Source of the DNA: an uncultured Schlesneria sp.
GTDB lineage: Bacteria > Planctomycetota > Planctomycetia > Planctomycetales > Planctomycetaceae
Direction: 5' to 3'
Length of the DNA stretch: 64,000 nt
Assembly: GCA_903904835.1 (NCBI GenBank)
Contig: CAIVEI010000070.1
Span: 62,001 to 126,000, forward strand
Positions 1 through 8,921 of this stretch are shown one piece after another. A program made the position numbers and the translations under genes. How positions within the stretch are numbered: the stretch's first letter is position 1; every line of letters starts with the position of its first letter. The notes beneath the pieces were generated by a model. That model saw nothing but the letters and a program-made list of their open reading frames with translations. It searched no databases and had not been told where the DNA came from.

Positions 1-1165
1 TGGCTCGGATTGATGTGGGAAAGAGTTCCGGGAAATAAATGGCGTAGCCTGCGTGTAAACCTAACGTGGCAAAGCCGAATAATGGTAACAGCGTCAACAT
101 CTGCCAGTAGGATTGCGGGGCAAAACAGGTTAGCGGAACTACCGCCAGCGCTAATAATTGAAAGGCGATGAAGGTTCTGCGTCGTCCCCAGCGGGCACAG
201 AGCGGTCCGAATGCGAGCAGGCCGACTCCGCCGCCTGCTGTTTGTACGATTCCGTAGGCGAACTTGCCGTTGCGGACGGCGACTGGTTTTTCGATGCCGT
301 TTCGAAGTTGGATGTCTTCGGCAAGGTTTTGGCCGGCGACTGTTACCGCCCAGAATGTTCCGAGTCCGACGGATGCGAGCAGCATTCCGAGAATTGCACG
401 CTGCCGCCAGCGTGGATCCTGCAGCAAGTCTCGAAACCGGCCCATTCCTGCTGAACCGACTTCCTGCTGACGCGTTTTCCATTGCTCTGGTTCTCGGACC
501 GTGGATCGGACCCACAGAACCAGAAGGGCCGGGGCGACTCCTACCAGATACGCGATTCGCCAGTTGTTTCCGACGGCGATGCCGACGATAGCGGCCATCC
601 AGGTTCCCATGACGCTGGTGGCATGAAAGATTCCTGACGCGTGAGCGCGGGCCTTAGCAGGAAAGACTTCACTCACCAGGCTGGCTGCGACAGCCCATTC
701 ACCTCCGACACCCATCGCGACCAGGAAGCGAAGTGCAGCGACTTGCCAGAGTGAATTTGCGAAATACGTGAGCCCTGAGAAGACCGAGTACATCAGGATG
801 GTTGCGATCATGGCCGGGCCGCGACCGAAACGATCGGCTAATGAGCCGAACGCCAGTCCGCCAATTGTTCCGCCTAATAAAAAGATGCCGAGGAACATAT
901 CGCCGTATTGCTTGACGTTCGCTTGGGCTCCTTGGGCAGATAAGACGTCGGTCAGTAACTGGTCTCGCGTGATGTTAAAAATCTGGCCTTCATAGACGTC
1001 GAAGATCCAACCGGCGCAGGCGATTGCTAAAACCATCCACTGGTATGAGCTGACTCCTTGATACCAGGGTCCGTTGTCAGTTGCGTCAACTGGGGTCGCT
1101 GGGGTGGTATTGAGGGCGGTTTGTTCTTTAGCGTCGGACATGGCGTTTTCGGAGGGGATCGACAT
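1..1165 (-). CDS. MFS transporter (partial, C-terminus beyond left edge)
   Basis: Reading the minus strand from an ATG at 1165 gives 388 codons with no stop, running off the left edge. The product has the alternating hydrophobic segments of a major facilitator superfamily permease. The family loop motif between helices 2 and 3 is clear (GSLADRFGRGPAM), and a helix with GVGGEWAVAASL follows, which resembles the sugar/aromatic-acid symporter branch. The N-terminal ~35 residues are polar and cytoplasmic. Most of a typical 430-470 residue MFS protein is present, so perhaps 50-80 residues are missing. The next gene upstream on the same strand is a TauD-type dioxygenase 465 bp away, so co-regulation is possible but an operon is not shown. 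The substrate cannot be told from sequence. Confidence 0.85.
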   Translation of the reverse strand, partial: MSIPSENAMSDAKEQTALNTTPATPVDATDNGPWYQGVSSYQWMVLAIACAGWIFDVYEGQIFNITRDQLLTDVLSAQGAQANVKQYGDMFLGIFLLGGTIGGLAFGSLADRFGRGPAMIATILMYSVFSGLTYFANSLWQVAALRFLVAMGVGGEWAVAASLVSEVFPAKARAHASGIFHATSVMGTWMAAIVGIAVGNNWRIAYLVGVAPALLVLWVRSTVREPEQWKTRQQEVGSAGMGRFRDLLQDPRWRQRAILGMLLASVGLGTFWAVTVAGQNLAEDIQLRNGIEKPVAVRNGKFAYGIVQTAGGGVGLLAFGPLCARWGRRRTFIAFQLLALAVVPLTCFAPQSYWQMLTLLPLFGFATLGLHAGYAIYFPELFPTSIRA

Positions 1166-1630
1166 TTTTAGGTCCGATGAGCGGGGTTGAGGGACTCGTC
1201 TTGACTCAGGTTTGAAATCATCGAAGGGGAAGGCTATCGATTTTCTGAGGGAGATGCGAAAAAGCGAAGAGACGTTGGTCACGGATGAACAGGGCGCGGG
1301 CTTCGCCCGCGATTCAATGGAAGGATGGAGCATTCATATACACGTATCGATTAATCGCCTTTCAGGGATCAGAAGACGAAGAAAAGAAAGATTGGAACAC
1401 TAATCAGCACTAATCTTCGCTAATCAGACAATTCAAAAAACTCTTAAATACTGATGACCTATTATTCGTGTCGAGAAAATCGTGACAAAGGGGTTCTGGG
1501 GCTATTTTTCTTGCGATTGACCTTATCTTTCTCTGTGTGTTTCTGAGTGCATCCGTGGCTAACCCCTTTTAATTTCCTGCGTTTGATGTTTTGGCGCACG
1601 GGCTGAAGCCCATGCTACGGCATTACGACA
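1166..1630. other. Intergenic, with a REP-like palindrome
   Basis: No gene is supported here. At 1594-1620 lies a short imperfect palindrome built on GGGCTGAAGCCC with flanking CGCACG and ATGCTACG. The same unit recurs at 52276-52300 and 52539-52565, so it belongs to a small dispersed repeat family. The rest is AT-rich sequence with stops in all frames. Confidence 0.5.
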
Positions 1631-2647
1631 CTACGGGGTGACGAACGAATGCGTGCGCATTTCCGCTAATGAGGCCAGGACCTTTCGTGGGCCTCGAAAT
1701 GTGCGGCGAGCGTGCATGGCGACTGTGTTATCGATCAGGACGGCATCGCCCGTCTGCCACTGCACGTCGAAGGTGAGTTCGTCTGCCAGCCGGATCGCCT
1801 GAGCGACATCATCGGCGTTCAGTTTGGTACCATCTCCGAAACGGATTGCGTTCGAGATGTCATTGCGACTGTCCTTCCAACCGCAGAACGCGGCGATCAT
1901 TTGATTGAAAAAAGTCTTTCGGCCAGGGCTGACTTCCATCACGGCCGGTAGCACCGGTGTCGTCGACTTCAAACACCCGTTATCCAGCCATTCCCATGAG
2001 TAATTCAATCCCATGAGGCGTGATTCAGCCTCTTCGCGTGTGGTAACACCGAGCGTGCTTTTCCAGCTTCGACCCATTCCTGAATTCAAATCAGCCTCGT
2101 CGGGCATCACGTTGGTATAGCGCAAACCCTTCGCTTCGCAATCGGCAATAAACTGTGGCCGGGCGGTCTTTAGCCGTTCATAAAGGATATCTGACCTGCA
2201 GGTGGGGGTTGCTCCCCCTTCGAGTGCTGCCAGTTCGCAGAAAAACAGGATTTTGGCCGGGTAGAGTGGTGTTTGTGCCATCTCGTGGTGGTAGAAAATC
2301 GAGACATCCGGTGGTGCCTCGTTGGCGGTGAAGACTCGCTCAGTCCGGTTGATTCGCACGGCGTTCGAGAGTGACTTGCAATAGGGAAAATTCTCGATTT
2401 GTAAGCCCCCGACAAGGGCGTCGAAGTCCTCGGCGGTTTTTAAGGGGAAGTTACGGAAGAAGACCGCTCCGTGAACCGTCGAGAGCCGTAACAATTCTTC
2501 ACGCTGACGGGCGACCCACGCGACCGCTTCCGTGAGATTGCCGTCAGGCCAGCGGAACGCATACGGAAAAACAGAATTGCCAAACTTCTGCTGGCCGGGA
2601 ATTTCAAAGGGGATCGCTGTTGTTGGCACAGAATTTGTCGTTGTCAT
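1631..2647 (-). CDS. TauD/TfdA-family Fe(II)/2-oxoglutarate dioxygenase
   Basis: 338 residues, the usual length for TauD/TfdA-like non-heme iron dioxygenases. Such enzymes couple 2-oxoglutarate decarboxylation to oxidation of a substrate. The iron site is visible as H120-x-E122 (FYHHEM, Glu in place of the commoner Asp) and a distal His at 312 in the MHARRTFRGPR stretch, whose last Arg should bind the 2-oxoglutarate carboxylate. The ATG at 2647 is preceded by GAGG at 7-nt spacing. Glu in the iron triad and the GGATPTCRSD segment resemble the branch seen in biosynthetic TauD-like proteins rather than taurine dioxygenase itself, so a sulfonate role should not be assumed. The ROK regulator lies 83 bp upstream on the same strand. 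Confidence 0.85.
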   Translation of the reverse strand: MTTTNSVPTTAIPFEIPGQQKFGNSVFPYAFRWPDGNLTEAVAWVARQREELLRLSTVHGAVFFRNFPLKTAEDFDALVGGLQIENFPYCKSLSNAVRINRTERVFTANEAPPDVSIFYHHEMAQTPLYPAKILFFCELAALEGGATPTCRSDILYERLKTARPQFIADCEAKGLRYTNVMPDEADLNSGMGRSWKSTLGVTTREEAESRLMGLNYSWEWLDNGCLKSTTPVLPAVMEVSPGRKTFFNQMIAAFCGWKDSRNDISNAIRFGDGTKLNADDVAQAIRLADELTFDVQWQTGDAVLIDNTVAMHARRTFRGPRKVLASLAEMRTHSFVTP

Positions 2648-2730
2648 GATCGAACCTCTTTCATGAGGGCGCGTCAGGTTGGTGATTCTTGTTAACGGAA
2701 TTGAGCGTTCAGGGCTTGTAACGTGTTTTT

Positions 2731-3879
2731 TTATCGAGTCGGAGACCAGTGGCGGACAGCCAGAGCGGCACCACCAAGTGCCCCGGCGAACTCACCCAGT
2801 TGGGAACCGACTACCAGTGGCATTGAGGAATGTAATGGCTGAACCAGTGATTCAACCGTTTCGCGGATGGCCGCTATAAACTGAGATTCGAATTCTGCCA
2901 GCGGGCCTGTGATGATGATCCGACACGGATTGAGCAACAGGTTCATTTGTGCAACCACTTTTCCCACCACCTGTCCCGTTCGCCAGAACAGATCCATCAC
3001 CAGAGGGTCGTTTTGCCTCAAGGCTTCAAGTACGTCGTTGACCTGGACGCTGTTTCGGCGCAGCTTCAGGCAAGTCGGTTCGCCCGTCCGAACCGCTTCT
3101 TCGAGCACCTCGGTCAAGGCGCTGAATGAGGCGAGTTGTTCCAGTGTCGCCCCACGGTCACAGGGCCAACTGCCGATTTCGCCCGCCAGGTTGTTCGGGC
3201 CAGAATGCAGGTGTCCGTCAACAAAAACACCGGCGGCGATCCCGCTGCGAATCCCGAGGCAGATGAAATCCTGGACTTCGCGTCCCAGACCAAATAACGC
3301 CTCGGCCAAAGCCATCGCGCGGATGTTGTTTTCCAGTGCCACAGGTACGGCAAACGTGTCGGCCAGACGTTGTTGAAGAGGGACATCCTTCCACCCAGGA
3401 ATGAACTGGTAATGCAGGCCGATTCCCCGAGACAAGTCGACAACACCGGGGGTTCCCACGCCGATGCCGAGTATCGGGCCATTCCCTTCCATCGCTTTCG
3501 AAATTAGTTCCTTGATCTTGACGACGACGTCCTCGGCAGTATCGGACAGGACGATTGGGGCCTTCATTTTTGCCAGGCAAGTCTGAGCGAAATCGACAAC
3601 CGTGACCCAGATCTGTCTGGCTTCGAAGTCGACACCGACGAAATGTCCTGCTGTAGGATTCAGATTCAATCGGGTTGCTGGTCGTCCCGATGCGGGATTG
3701 GACTTCTGGCCCTCTTGCAAAAGGCCGCGGCTCACCAGGCGGTCGACATACTGCCCGACTGTCGAAGGGGATAGTTCCAAGCGACGAGCCAGTTCGCTTC
3801 GTGACACCCCGACATGCGTGCGGACATGTTGGATGAGCGACGCTTCCAGTTCGCGAGCAGATTCATCGCCGATTCGCAC
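2731..3879 (-). CDS. ROK-family transcriptional regulator
   Basis: 382 residues: an N-terminal winged helix (about residues 15-60, SRSELARRLELSPSTVGQYV as recognition unit) followed by a ROK actin-like ATPase fold domain with GIGVGTPGVVD and a GEIGSWP segment. ROK repressors (NagC, Mlc, XylR types) bind sugars or sugar phosphates and control catabolic genes. The ROK zinc-binding CxCGxxGC cysteine cluster is not visible; the corresponding region reads GSWPCDRGATLEQLAS, so zinc-dependent dimer architecture may be altered. Translation appears to start at a GTG (3879). It is divergent from the Gfo/Idh/MocA pair at 4010 and a palindrome lies between them, which suggests that it controls those genes and itself. 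The effector is unknown. Confidence 0.88.
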   Translation of the reverse strand: MRIGDESARELEASLIQHVRTHVGVSRSELARRLELSPSTVGQYVDRLVSRGLLQEGQKSNPASGRPATRLNLNPTAGHFVGVDFEARQIWVTVVDFAQTCLAKMKAPIVLSDTAEDVVVKIKELISKAMEGNGPILGIGVGTPGVVDLSRGIGLHYQFIPGWKDVPLQQRLADTFAVPVALENNIRAMALAEALFGLGREVQDFICLGIRSGIAAGVFVDGHLHSGPNNLAGEIGSWPCDRGATLEQLASFSALTEVLEEAVRTGEPTCLKLRRNSVQVNDVLEALRQNDPLVMDLFWRTGQVVGKVVAQMNLLLNPCRIIITGPLAEFESQFIAAIRETVESLVQPLHSSMPLVVGSQLGEFAGALGGAALAVRHWSPTR

Positions 3880-3934
3880 GAGCCCAATTCCAAGAATGGT
3901 TCACTTGCATCACTGAAAACAGCTCGCTAATGTT

Positions 3935-3950
3935 ATTTCGCTTTCGAAAT
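3935..3950. promoter_or_regulatory. Candidate ROK-protein operator
   Basis: A palindrome ATTTCG-CTTT-CGAAAT sits in the 130-bp gap between the divergent ROK regulator and the oxidoreductase pair. Extended half-sites read TTATTTCG and CGAAATTT. NagC/Mlc-type ROK repressors are known to prefer A/T-rich palindromes with TTTCG/CGAAA half-sites, so it is a plausible operator. This is inference from position and symmetry. Confidence 0.45.
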
Positions 3951-4009
3951 TTGTCAACGGGCTGAGGCTTACTCGTCATAACTATTATCCACATCACAGG
4001 AGATATTTC

Positions 4010-5380
4010 ATGGCAGGGGATGTGATGGATGGCGTCACTTCAAATCGACGTGAATTCCTGTCCGGGGCTGTGGCATCAGTTAGTGGTTCAATACTGCTTC
4101 CGAGCTTGGCGACCGGTGCATTTGCGGCGGGGCGTTCGACGATTAAGCTGGGGTTGATCGGCTGTGGTGCTCGCGGGGCTGGTGCTGCTGCTCAAGCATT
4201 ATCGACTTCATTTCCGGTGAAGTTATGGGCAATGGCTGACGCGTTCGAGGACCGGCTGGAAGGGAGTCTGCGGTCGCTGGAGGCTGGGGCGGCCGGCGTC
4301 TACAACCTGGACAAGGGGAATGGGTTTGGTGATGCGATTGATGTCGCGCCGGAGCGACGATTCGTCGGGTTGGATGCCTATCGCAAGCTGGTCGATAGCG
4401 GTGTCGATGTCGTGATCATCACGGGTCCGCCCGGTTTTCGGCCTCAACACTTCGAAAGCGCAGTAAATGCCGGAAAACACGTCTTCATGGAAAAGCCGGT
4501 TGCCACCGACCCGGCGGGGGTTCGGCGAGTCCTGGCTGCCGCTCAGATCGCCAAGGACAAAAATCTGAAAATCGGGGTCGGGCTACAGCGGCATCACGAT
4601 GAGGATTACCAGCAGGCGATCAGCCGCATCCACGACGGATTGATCGGTCGGGTAATGACTTTGAGGTGCTATTGGAATAGCGGTCCGCCAGCCAAGCAGC
4701 CGGTCGCTCGCAAGAAGATGGGTGAGTTTGAGTACCAGGTTCGCAACTGGTACTTTTTCGACTGGCTCAGCGGCGACCATATCGTGGAGCAGCATATTCA
4801 TAACCTGGACGTCGGAAACTGGATCAAAGGTGCCTATCCGATTCGTGCTGAAGGGATGGGTGGACGGCAGGTCCGTGTCGGGAAAGAGTATGGAAACATC
4901 TTCGATCATCACTCCGTCGAATACGTTTACGCGGACGGAACGCGCATGTTCAGCCAATGCCGTCAGACGGGTGGTTGCCTGAATCGCGTCGCCGAGTTCG
5001 TCGAAGCGACTAATGGCGAAGCGGAGCTGAATGGTGGTCGCAGTGCGTTGACCAATGGCGACAAGTCGATCTGGCGGCCTGTGGCCGCTCCGGGTGTCAA
5101 GAAGATGAGTCCTTATCAGGTCGAACACAACGTGCTGTTTGACGCGATTGTCAATGATCGTCCGCATAACGAAGCCGAGAACGGAGCCTACAGCACACTG
5201 ACAGGAATCATGGGGCGGCTGGCCACCTATTCCGGAAAAGCGATCCTGTGGGATGACGCGTTTAAGTCAAATCGGATTATTACAACCGATGCCGAAACGT
5301 GGGACGCGAAGGCTCCAATCACGGCGTTGGCGGATGGATCATACGCAATTGCGACGCCGGGTCTGACCGCGGTACTTTGA
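4010..5380 (+). CDS. Gfo/Idh/MocA-family oxidoreductase with Tat signal
   Basis: 456 residues. The N-terminus has a twin-arginine signal (SNRREFLSGAVAS plus a hydrophobic stretch ending near ATGAFA), so the enzyme should be exported folded, with cofactor. The Rossmann domain begins with KLGLIGCGARGAG, and the Gfo/Idh/MocA motif is EKPVATDP. These enzymes oxidise or epimerise sugars and cyclitols with NAD(P). AGGAG lies 7 nt before the ATG at 4010, which fixes the start. It is followed after 23 bp by a second, cytoplasmic member of the same family, so the two probably form one transcription unit controlled by the divergent ROK repressor. Planctomycetes carry many such paralogues; the substrate is not evident. 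Confidence 0.9.
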   Translation: MAGDVMDGVTSNRREFLSGAVASVSGSILLPSLATGAFAAGRSTIKLGLIGCGARGAGAAAQALSTSFPVKLWAMADAFEDRLEGSLRSLEAGAAGVYNLDKGNGFGDAIDVAPERRFVGLDAYRKLVDSGVDVVIITGPPGFRPQHFESAVNAGKHVFMEKPVATDPAGVRRVLAAAQIAKDKNLKIGVGLQRHHDEDYQQAISRIHDGLIGRVMTLRCYWNSGPPAKQPVARKKMGEFEYQVRNWYFFDWLSGDHIVEQHIHNLDVGNWIKGAYPIRAEGMGGRQVRVGKEYGNIFDHHSVEYVYADGTRMFSQCRQTGGCLNRVAEFVEATNGEAELNGGRSALTNGDKSIWRPVAAPGVKKMSPYQVEHNVLFDAIVNDRPHNEAENGAYSTLTGIMGRLATYSGKAILWDDAFKSNRIITTDAETWDAKAPITALADGSYAIATPGLTAVL

Positions 5381-5403
5381 GGCTGATAAGGTGAAGAGAA
5401 TCG

Positions 5404-6447
5404 ATGAGCACAACTCACACAGTTCGGTTTGGGCTGATCGGATTCGGGGCGTGGGGCAAGCATCACGCTGATGCGATCAGCAAGACTCCGGGAGCCTCTG
5501 TCGTGGCGATCGGAGCTCATTCTTCCGCTTCCGCAGCCGCCGCGCAAGAGGCGTATCCCGCAGCGAAAACGTATACCGACTACGCTGCGTTACTGCGTGA
5601 TAACGATCTCGACGTCGTCGATATTGTTCTGCCCAGCCATCTTCATCATCAGGTAACGCTGGCCGCACTAAACAGTGGGCGCCATGTCCTGCTGGAAAAG
5701 CCGATGTGTCTGTCGCTGACGGACTGCGACGACTTGATTCGTGTTGCAAATGAGAAGAACCGCCTGCTGGCGATCGGGCACGAACTGCGTCTTTCGTCGT
5801 TGTGGGGCAAGGTGAAGGAGTTGATCGACGACGGGCTGGTCGGTACGCCACAGTACGTGCTGGTGGAATTGTCGAGAAACCCCTATCGCCAGGGGGCGGA
5901 CGGCTGGCGGTACGATATACAGCGCGTGGGTAATTGGATCCTGGAAGAACCGATTCACTTTTTCGATCTGGCTCGCTGGTATTTGCAGGGGCAGGGCGAT
6001 CCTGTGTCTGTATATGCAGTCGCCAATTCGCGGCAACCGGATCATCCTGAGTTGCAGGACAATTTCAGCGCGATTGTGAAGATGGGGGGTGGCAGTTACG
6101 CCGTTGTCTCTCAGACACTCAGCGCGTTTGAGCATCACCAGACAGTGAAGGTGACAGGGACTCGCGGAGCCTTGTGGGCGTCATGGAGCGGTGCCATGGA
6201 TCGTACGCGTCACCCGACGTTTTCTCTGAAGGCATTCGATGGGACCGAGCTTCGTACGATTCCGATCGAAAAGCTGACGGGTGAGTTATTCGAGTTAGAA
6301 GACCAGATCGCAATGGTTGTTCGAGCGGTTACGGCTCAGCAGCCGCTCTCCTGTACGGGAGAGGACGGGCGGTGGTCCGTCGCCATGTGTCTTGCAGCCC
6401 AGCAGTCGGTTGAATCGGGCTTTCCGGTGGTCTTTGAGAAGGCTTGA
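5404..6447 (+). CDS. Gfo/Idh/MocA-family oxidoreductase (cytoplasmic)
   Basis: 347 residues, without a signal peptide. The dinucleotide-binding motif FGLIGFGAWGKHH opens the protein and the family Lys motif is LLEKPMCLS. A C-terminal alpha/beta domain includes EEPIHFFDLARWYL, typical of the substrate-binding half. It lies 23 bp after the Tat-exported paralogue and is probably co-transcribed with it. The pair suggests oxidation of a sugar or cyclitol, with the exported and internal enzymes acting on related compounds. Two hairpins 165-240 bp downstream could end the transcript. Confidence 0.9.
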   Translation: MSTTHTVRFGLIGFGAWGKHHADAISKTPGASVVAIGAHSSASAAAAQEAYPAAKTYTDYAALLRDNDLDVVDIVLPSHLHHQVTLAALNSGRHVLLEKPMCLSLTDCDDLIRVANEKNRLLAIGHELRLSSLWGKVKELIDDGLVGTPQYVLVELSRNPYRQGADGWRYDIQRVGNWILEEPIHFFDLARWYLQGQGDPVSVYAVANSRQPDHPELQDNFSAIVKMGGGSYAVVSQTLSAFEHHQTVKVTGTRGALWASWSGAMDRTRHPTFSLKAFDGTELRTIPIEKLTGELFELEDQIAMVVRAVTAQQPLSCTGEDGRWSVAMCLAAQQSVESGFPVVFEKA

Positions 6448-6612
6448 GGCGGTGCCGGGTAAACGTTCGAATTCGTGGCGTCGGCGAAACGCGTGTGATC
6501 TATCGTAGATGCCTCAGTGCCATCCGCACTGCTGACTCGGGCATTAAGGTTCCGTTGTTCAATCGTCATTGCAAATATGCAGAAGCGAAGAGGCGATGAC
6601 GCGTGTTTTGAT

Positions 6613-6656
6613 TCGCCGCGATTCGTGGCGCAGTCTTGCGCCATAAATCACGGCGA
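6613..6656. other. Strong imperfect hairpin after the oxidoreductase pair
   Basis: An outer stem of 11 positions with one mismatch (TCGCCGCGATT against AATCACGGCGA) encloses a perfect 7-bp inner stem TGGCGCA/TGCGCCA with loop GTCT. It is followed by TTTCCTC. It could be an RNA processing or termination structure, or a relic of an inverted repeat. Confidence 0.4.
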
Positions 6657-6659
6657 TTT

Positions 6660-6695
6660 CCTCTTGATCATGGCGTGATTAAGAGGCTAGTTTTT
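6660..6695 (+). terminator. Candidate intrinsic terminator
   Basis: An 11-bp stem (CCTCTTGATCA against TGATTAAGAGG, one G-U) with loop TGGCG is followed by CTAGTTTTT. It would end the transcript of the two Gfo/Idh/MocA genes, about 210 bp after their stop. The T tract starts a few bases after the stem, so efficiency is uncertain. Confidence 0.5.
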
Positions 6696-7417
6696 GCGAT
6701 GAGAACAGCATCTGACAAGCCATGATTCTGTTTCTTCCGTTTCAGGGAAAATCATCAAATGTCTTCTCGCGTTCCATGCCTGAAGCGATTGCCACGCCGA
6801 GATGAGCCGCGTCCCGAGTCAGACTCACTTGCTGGTTGAGGAAATCGCCGCTCGGTTGGGGAAAAATCTGGTGAAAAAGGCTATGAATGCGGTTGGCGCG
6901 CTGCATTTATACACAATTAAGTCCCGGCCGGACGGGTTTTGTACATAAATGGCGAGAAATAAATAATTCTTTTCGTGAGGAATAAATGAATATCCTGGCG
7001 TGCGCTTGAATTTTACAAAATCCCTAATTAATCTAAATCGAGCAATGAGCCGGTTTGTTCATCGAAGCCGATTCTCAGGCATTTTATGTTCATATCCTGT
7101 TTCTGTATAATGATTTCCGATTTAACGCAGGTGCGTCCCATATTTTGGGTGTTGCAAAAAAGTTCGCATAGTATCGTTGTGATGCGCCTGTTGTGTTTCA
7201 TTGCGAGTTGCCGCTTTTGTTGAGCGACGGAAGTCTGTGTTTGAAGTCATGGTGTTTAAGCGACTTGTGGTGAAGCAGGTGTGTGGTGTTTAGATGAGTT
7301 GTTGAAGTGCGTGTTGCAAGATGTGTTGGCGATAAATGAAAGTCGTATGAGTGCTCGATCGATTCGAGTCACTATTTTGTGAGAACCTTTTGGTCCTGAG
7401 TTCAACGGGAATTCTTA
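6696..7417. other. Long AT-rich intergenic region before the PEP-CTERM gene
   Basis: About 720 bp with no convincing reading frame. It is more AT-rich than the surrounding genes and probably holds the promoter and 5' leader of the exported PEP-CTERM protein. No clear repeat, tRNA or riboswitch is visible. Confidence 0.4.
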
Positions 7418-8326
7418 ATGGCGAATTTTCGGCAAATTGTTCTCAGGCATGTTTGGCCCTTGAATAGAAAGTTTTGGTCAATGAGGAAGTTTACAGCTTT
7501 GATGAGCACCGCTCGGGTCCTCGCCGCTGGCGCCATGTTGATGGCATCCAGTAATGCGATGGCTGCCAATCTCGTGCAGAACGGGAGCTTCGAATCCAAC
7601 AGTGGCGTTGGTCAGATCGGTTCCGTGACGAGTCTTTCTAATTGGACTGTTGGCGCCGCAACGGACGGCACGACCATTCCATTTGATTTTGTTTTAGATG
7701 CCAACGCCGACTCCACGGGCTTCGACTCTTCGACAGGCACCATTCGTATTTGGGGCCCCAACACACCGATAGGCGTTTCGAACTTCTCCTACAGCAACCC
7801 AAATCCCCACAACGTTGGCCCTGTCGCCAATGGCTGGGGCACAATTCCAAACGGAAACTATGTCTTCGGTGCCGATGCCGCGTATGCCAACGCACCTATC
7901 TCGCAAACGATTAACGGTTTGCAGGCCGGTCACCAATATGATTTGACCTTCAGCTATGCCGGTGCCCAGTTCACCGACGCACAGGGGCCAAACCAGGAAG
8001 GCTGGCACGTGACATTGGATAGCGACGTAAACCAGAATACGGGCGGTATTTCCAGTGGCGATCTTGCCAACGCGTCGGAGGGTTTCACCGGCTGGCACAC
8101 TTTCAGCTATACCTTCACCGCGTCAACCACCAGTGAAACCCTGACCTTTCTCGCAAACGGAGGTCCATCGGGTCTGCCACCGTTCGCGCTGCTGGACAAC
8201 GTCGTCATCTCCGAGCACACTACTCCACCGCCACCGTCTACGGTACCAGAGCCATCAACGATCGTCCTCGTTGGCTCAAGCCTGTTCCTCATCGGTGCCG
8301 CTCGTTCACTTCGTAAGAAGAACTAG
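7418..8326 (+). CDS. PEP-CTERM exported protein, choice-of-anchor C-like
   Basis: 302 residues from the ATG at 7418; an internal ATG at 7481 gives a cleaner signal peptide (MRKFTALMSTARVLAAGAML, cleavage near NAMAA) and may be the true start. The mature protein opens with NLVQNGSFES and has the beta-rich DUF642-like make-up seen in choice-of-anchor C proteins. The C-terminus has all three PEP-CTERM parts: the VPEPST motif, a hydrophobic helix and the basic tail RSLRKKN. Such proteins are exported, then processed by an exosortase and linked to the cell surface or extracellular matrix. No exosortase gene is in the window. It stands alone and ends in a strong terminator. Confidence 0.85.
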   Translation: MANFRQIVLRHVWPLNRKFWSMRKFTALMSTARVLAAGAMLMASSNAMAANLVQNGSFESNSGVGQIGSVTSLSNWTVGAATDGTTIPFDFVLDANADSTGFDSSTGTIRIWGPNTPIGVSNFSYSNPNPHNVGPVANGWGTIPNGNYVFGADAAYANAPISQTINGLQAGHQYDLTFSYAGAQFTDAQGPNQEGWHVTLDSDVNQNTGGISSGDLANASEGFTGWHTFSYTFTASTTSETLTFLANGGPSGLPPFALLDNVVISEHTTPPPPSTVPEPSTIVLVGSSLFLIGAARSLRKKN

Positions 8327-8370
8327 CCCGCTGCCTGATTTGCCTTGCAGATGAGACTGATTTAAAACGG

Positions 8371-8404
8371 GGGCCTGCGGAGATTTCCGCAGGCCCTCTT
8401 TTCG
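8371..8404 (+). terminator. Intrinsic terminator of the PEP-CTERM gene
   Basis: A perfect 11-bp stem (GGGCCTGCGGA against TCCGCAGGCCC) with a GATT loop is followed by a T-rich tract. It starts 44 bp after the PEP-CTERM stop codon. Confidence 0.85.
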
Positions 8405-8509
8405 TTTCTGCTGGTTCGTCCGCCCGACGTTTCTTCGTACGAGGAAGGTGTTCCATTTAACACCGTTGGTGTAAAGACATTTATCAATGTTCTCGATTAG
8501 GAAGACCAG

Positions 8510-8803
8510 ATGCCGTCGCGAACCATTCATGCCATTCAGATCAAACTCCGGGCGCTCGAATACCTGAGCGTTATCGTCTGGCCGTTCGAGCCTGACAATG
8601 ACAGAAAATGTTGTCGACTGATCAACTCGAAGCGAACCTGGCTCACAGCTCAGGCTGATGACGCGGTTCTCGTTAAACGCGAAGGCTCGGCCGAATTGAA
8701 ACGATATTTCATCGAGTCCATTTCGCTATTTCGGGTTGATCCCGTGGAATTCAACGGAACGATCGTTGAGACTGCTCAGGCATGGCTCGATGGGGATACT
8801 TGA
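8510..8803 (+). CDS. Hypothetical 97-residue protein
   Basis: 97 residues starting at an ATG preceded by AGGAAG at suitable spacing. No signal peptide or membrane segment. The sequence mixes charged and hydrophobic residues like a small globular protein (KRTWLTAQADDAVLVKREG, then FRVDPVEFNGTIVETAQAWL). I do not recognise a family. It lies between the PEP-CTERM terminator and the convergent oleate hydratase gene, so it would be monocistronic. Support is only the ribosome site and length; it may not be real. Confidence 0.5.
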   Translation: MPSRTIHAIQIKLRALEYLSVIVWPFEPDNDRKCCRLINSKRTWLTAQADDAVLVKREGSAELKRYFIESISLFRVDPVEFNGTIVETAQAWLDGDT

Positions 8804-8921
8804 AAGACTTTTCCGCAGCGAACCGAGTTCTCGGCAACAGAACTTGACGCGGCAATCTGTCTTTAATGTATTGTTGATTATTGGATGGTTCCCGATTATT
8901 TTTCCTGGATGCTTCGCAACG

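Noticed and set aside
158-591. Plus-strand frames in the first 600 bp
   Set aside because: They lie opposite the MFS transporter gene, have shadow-like Arg-rich composition and no family features.
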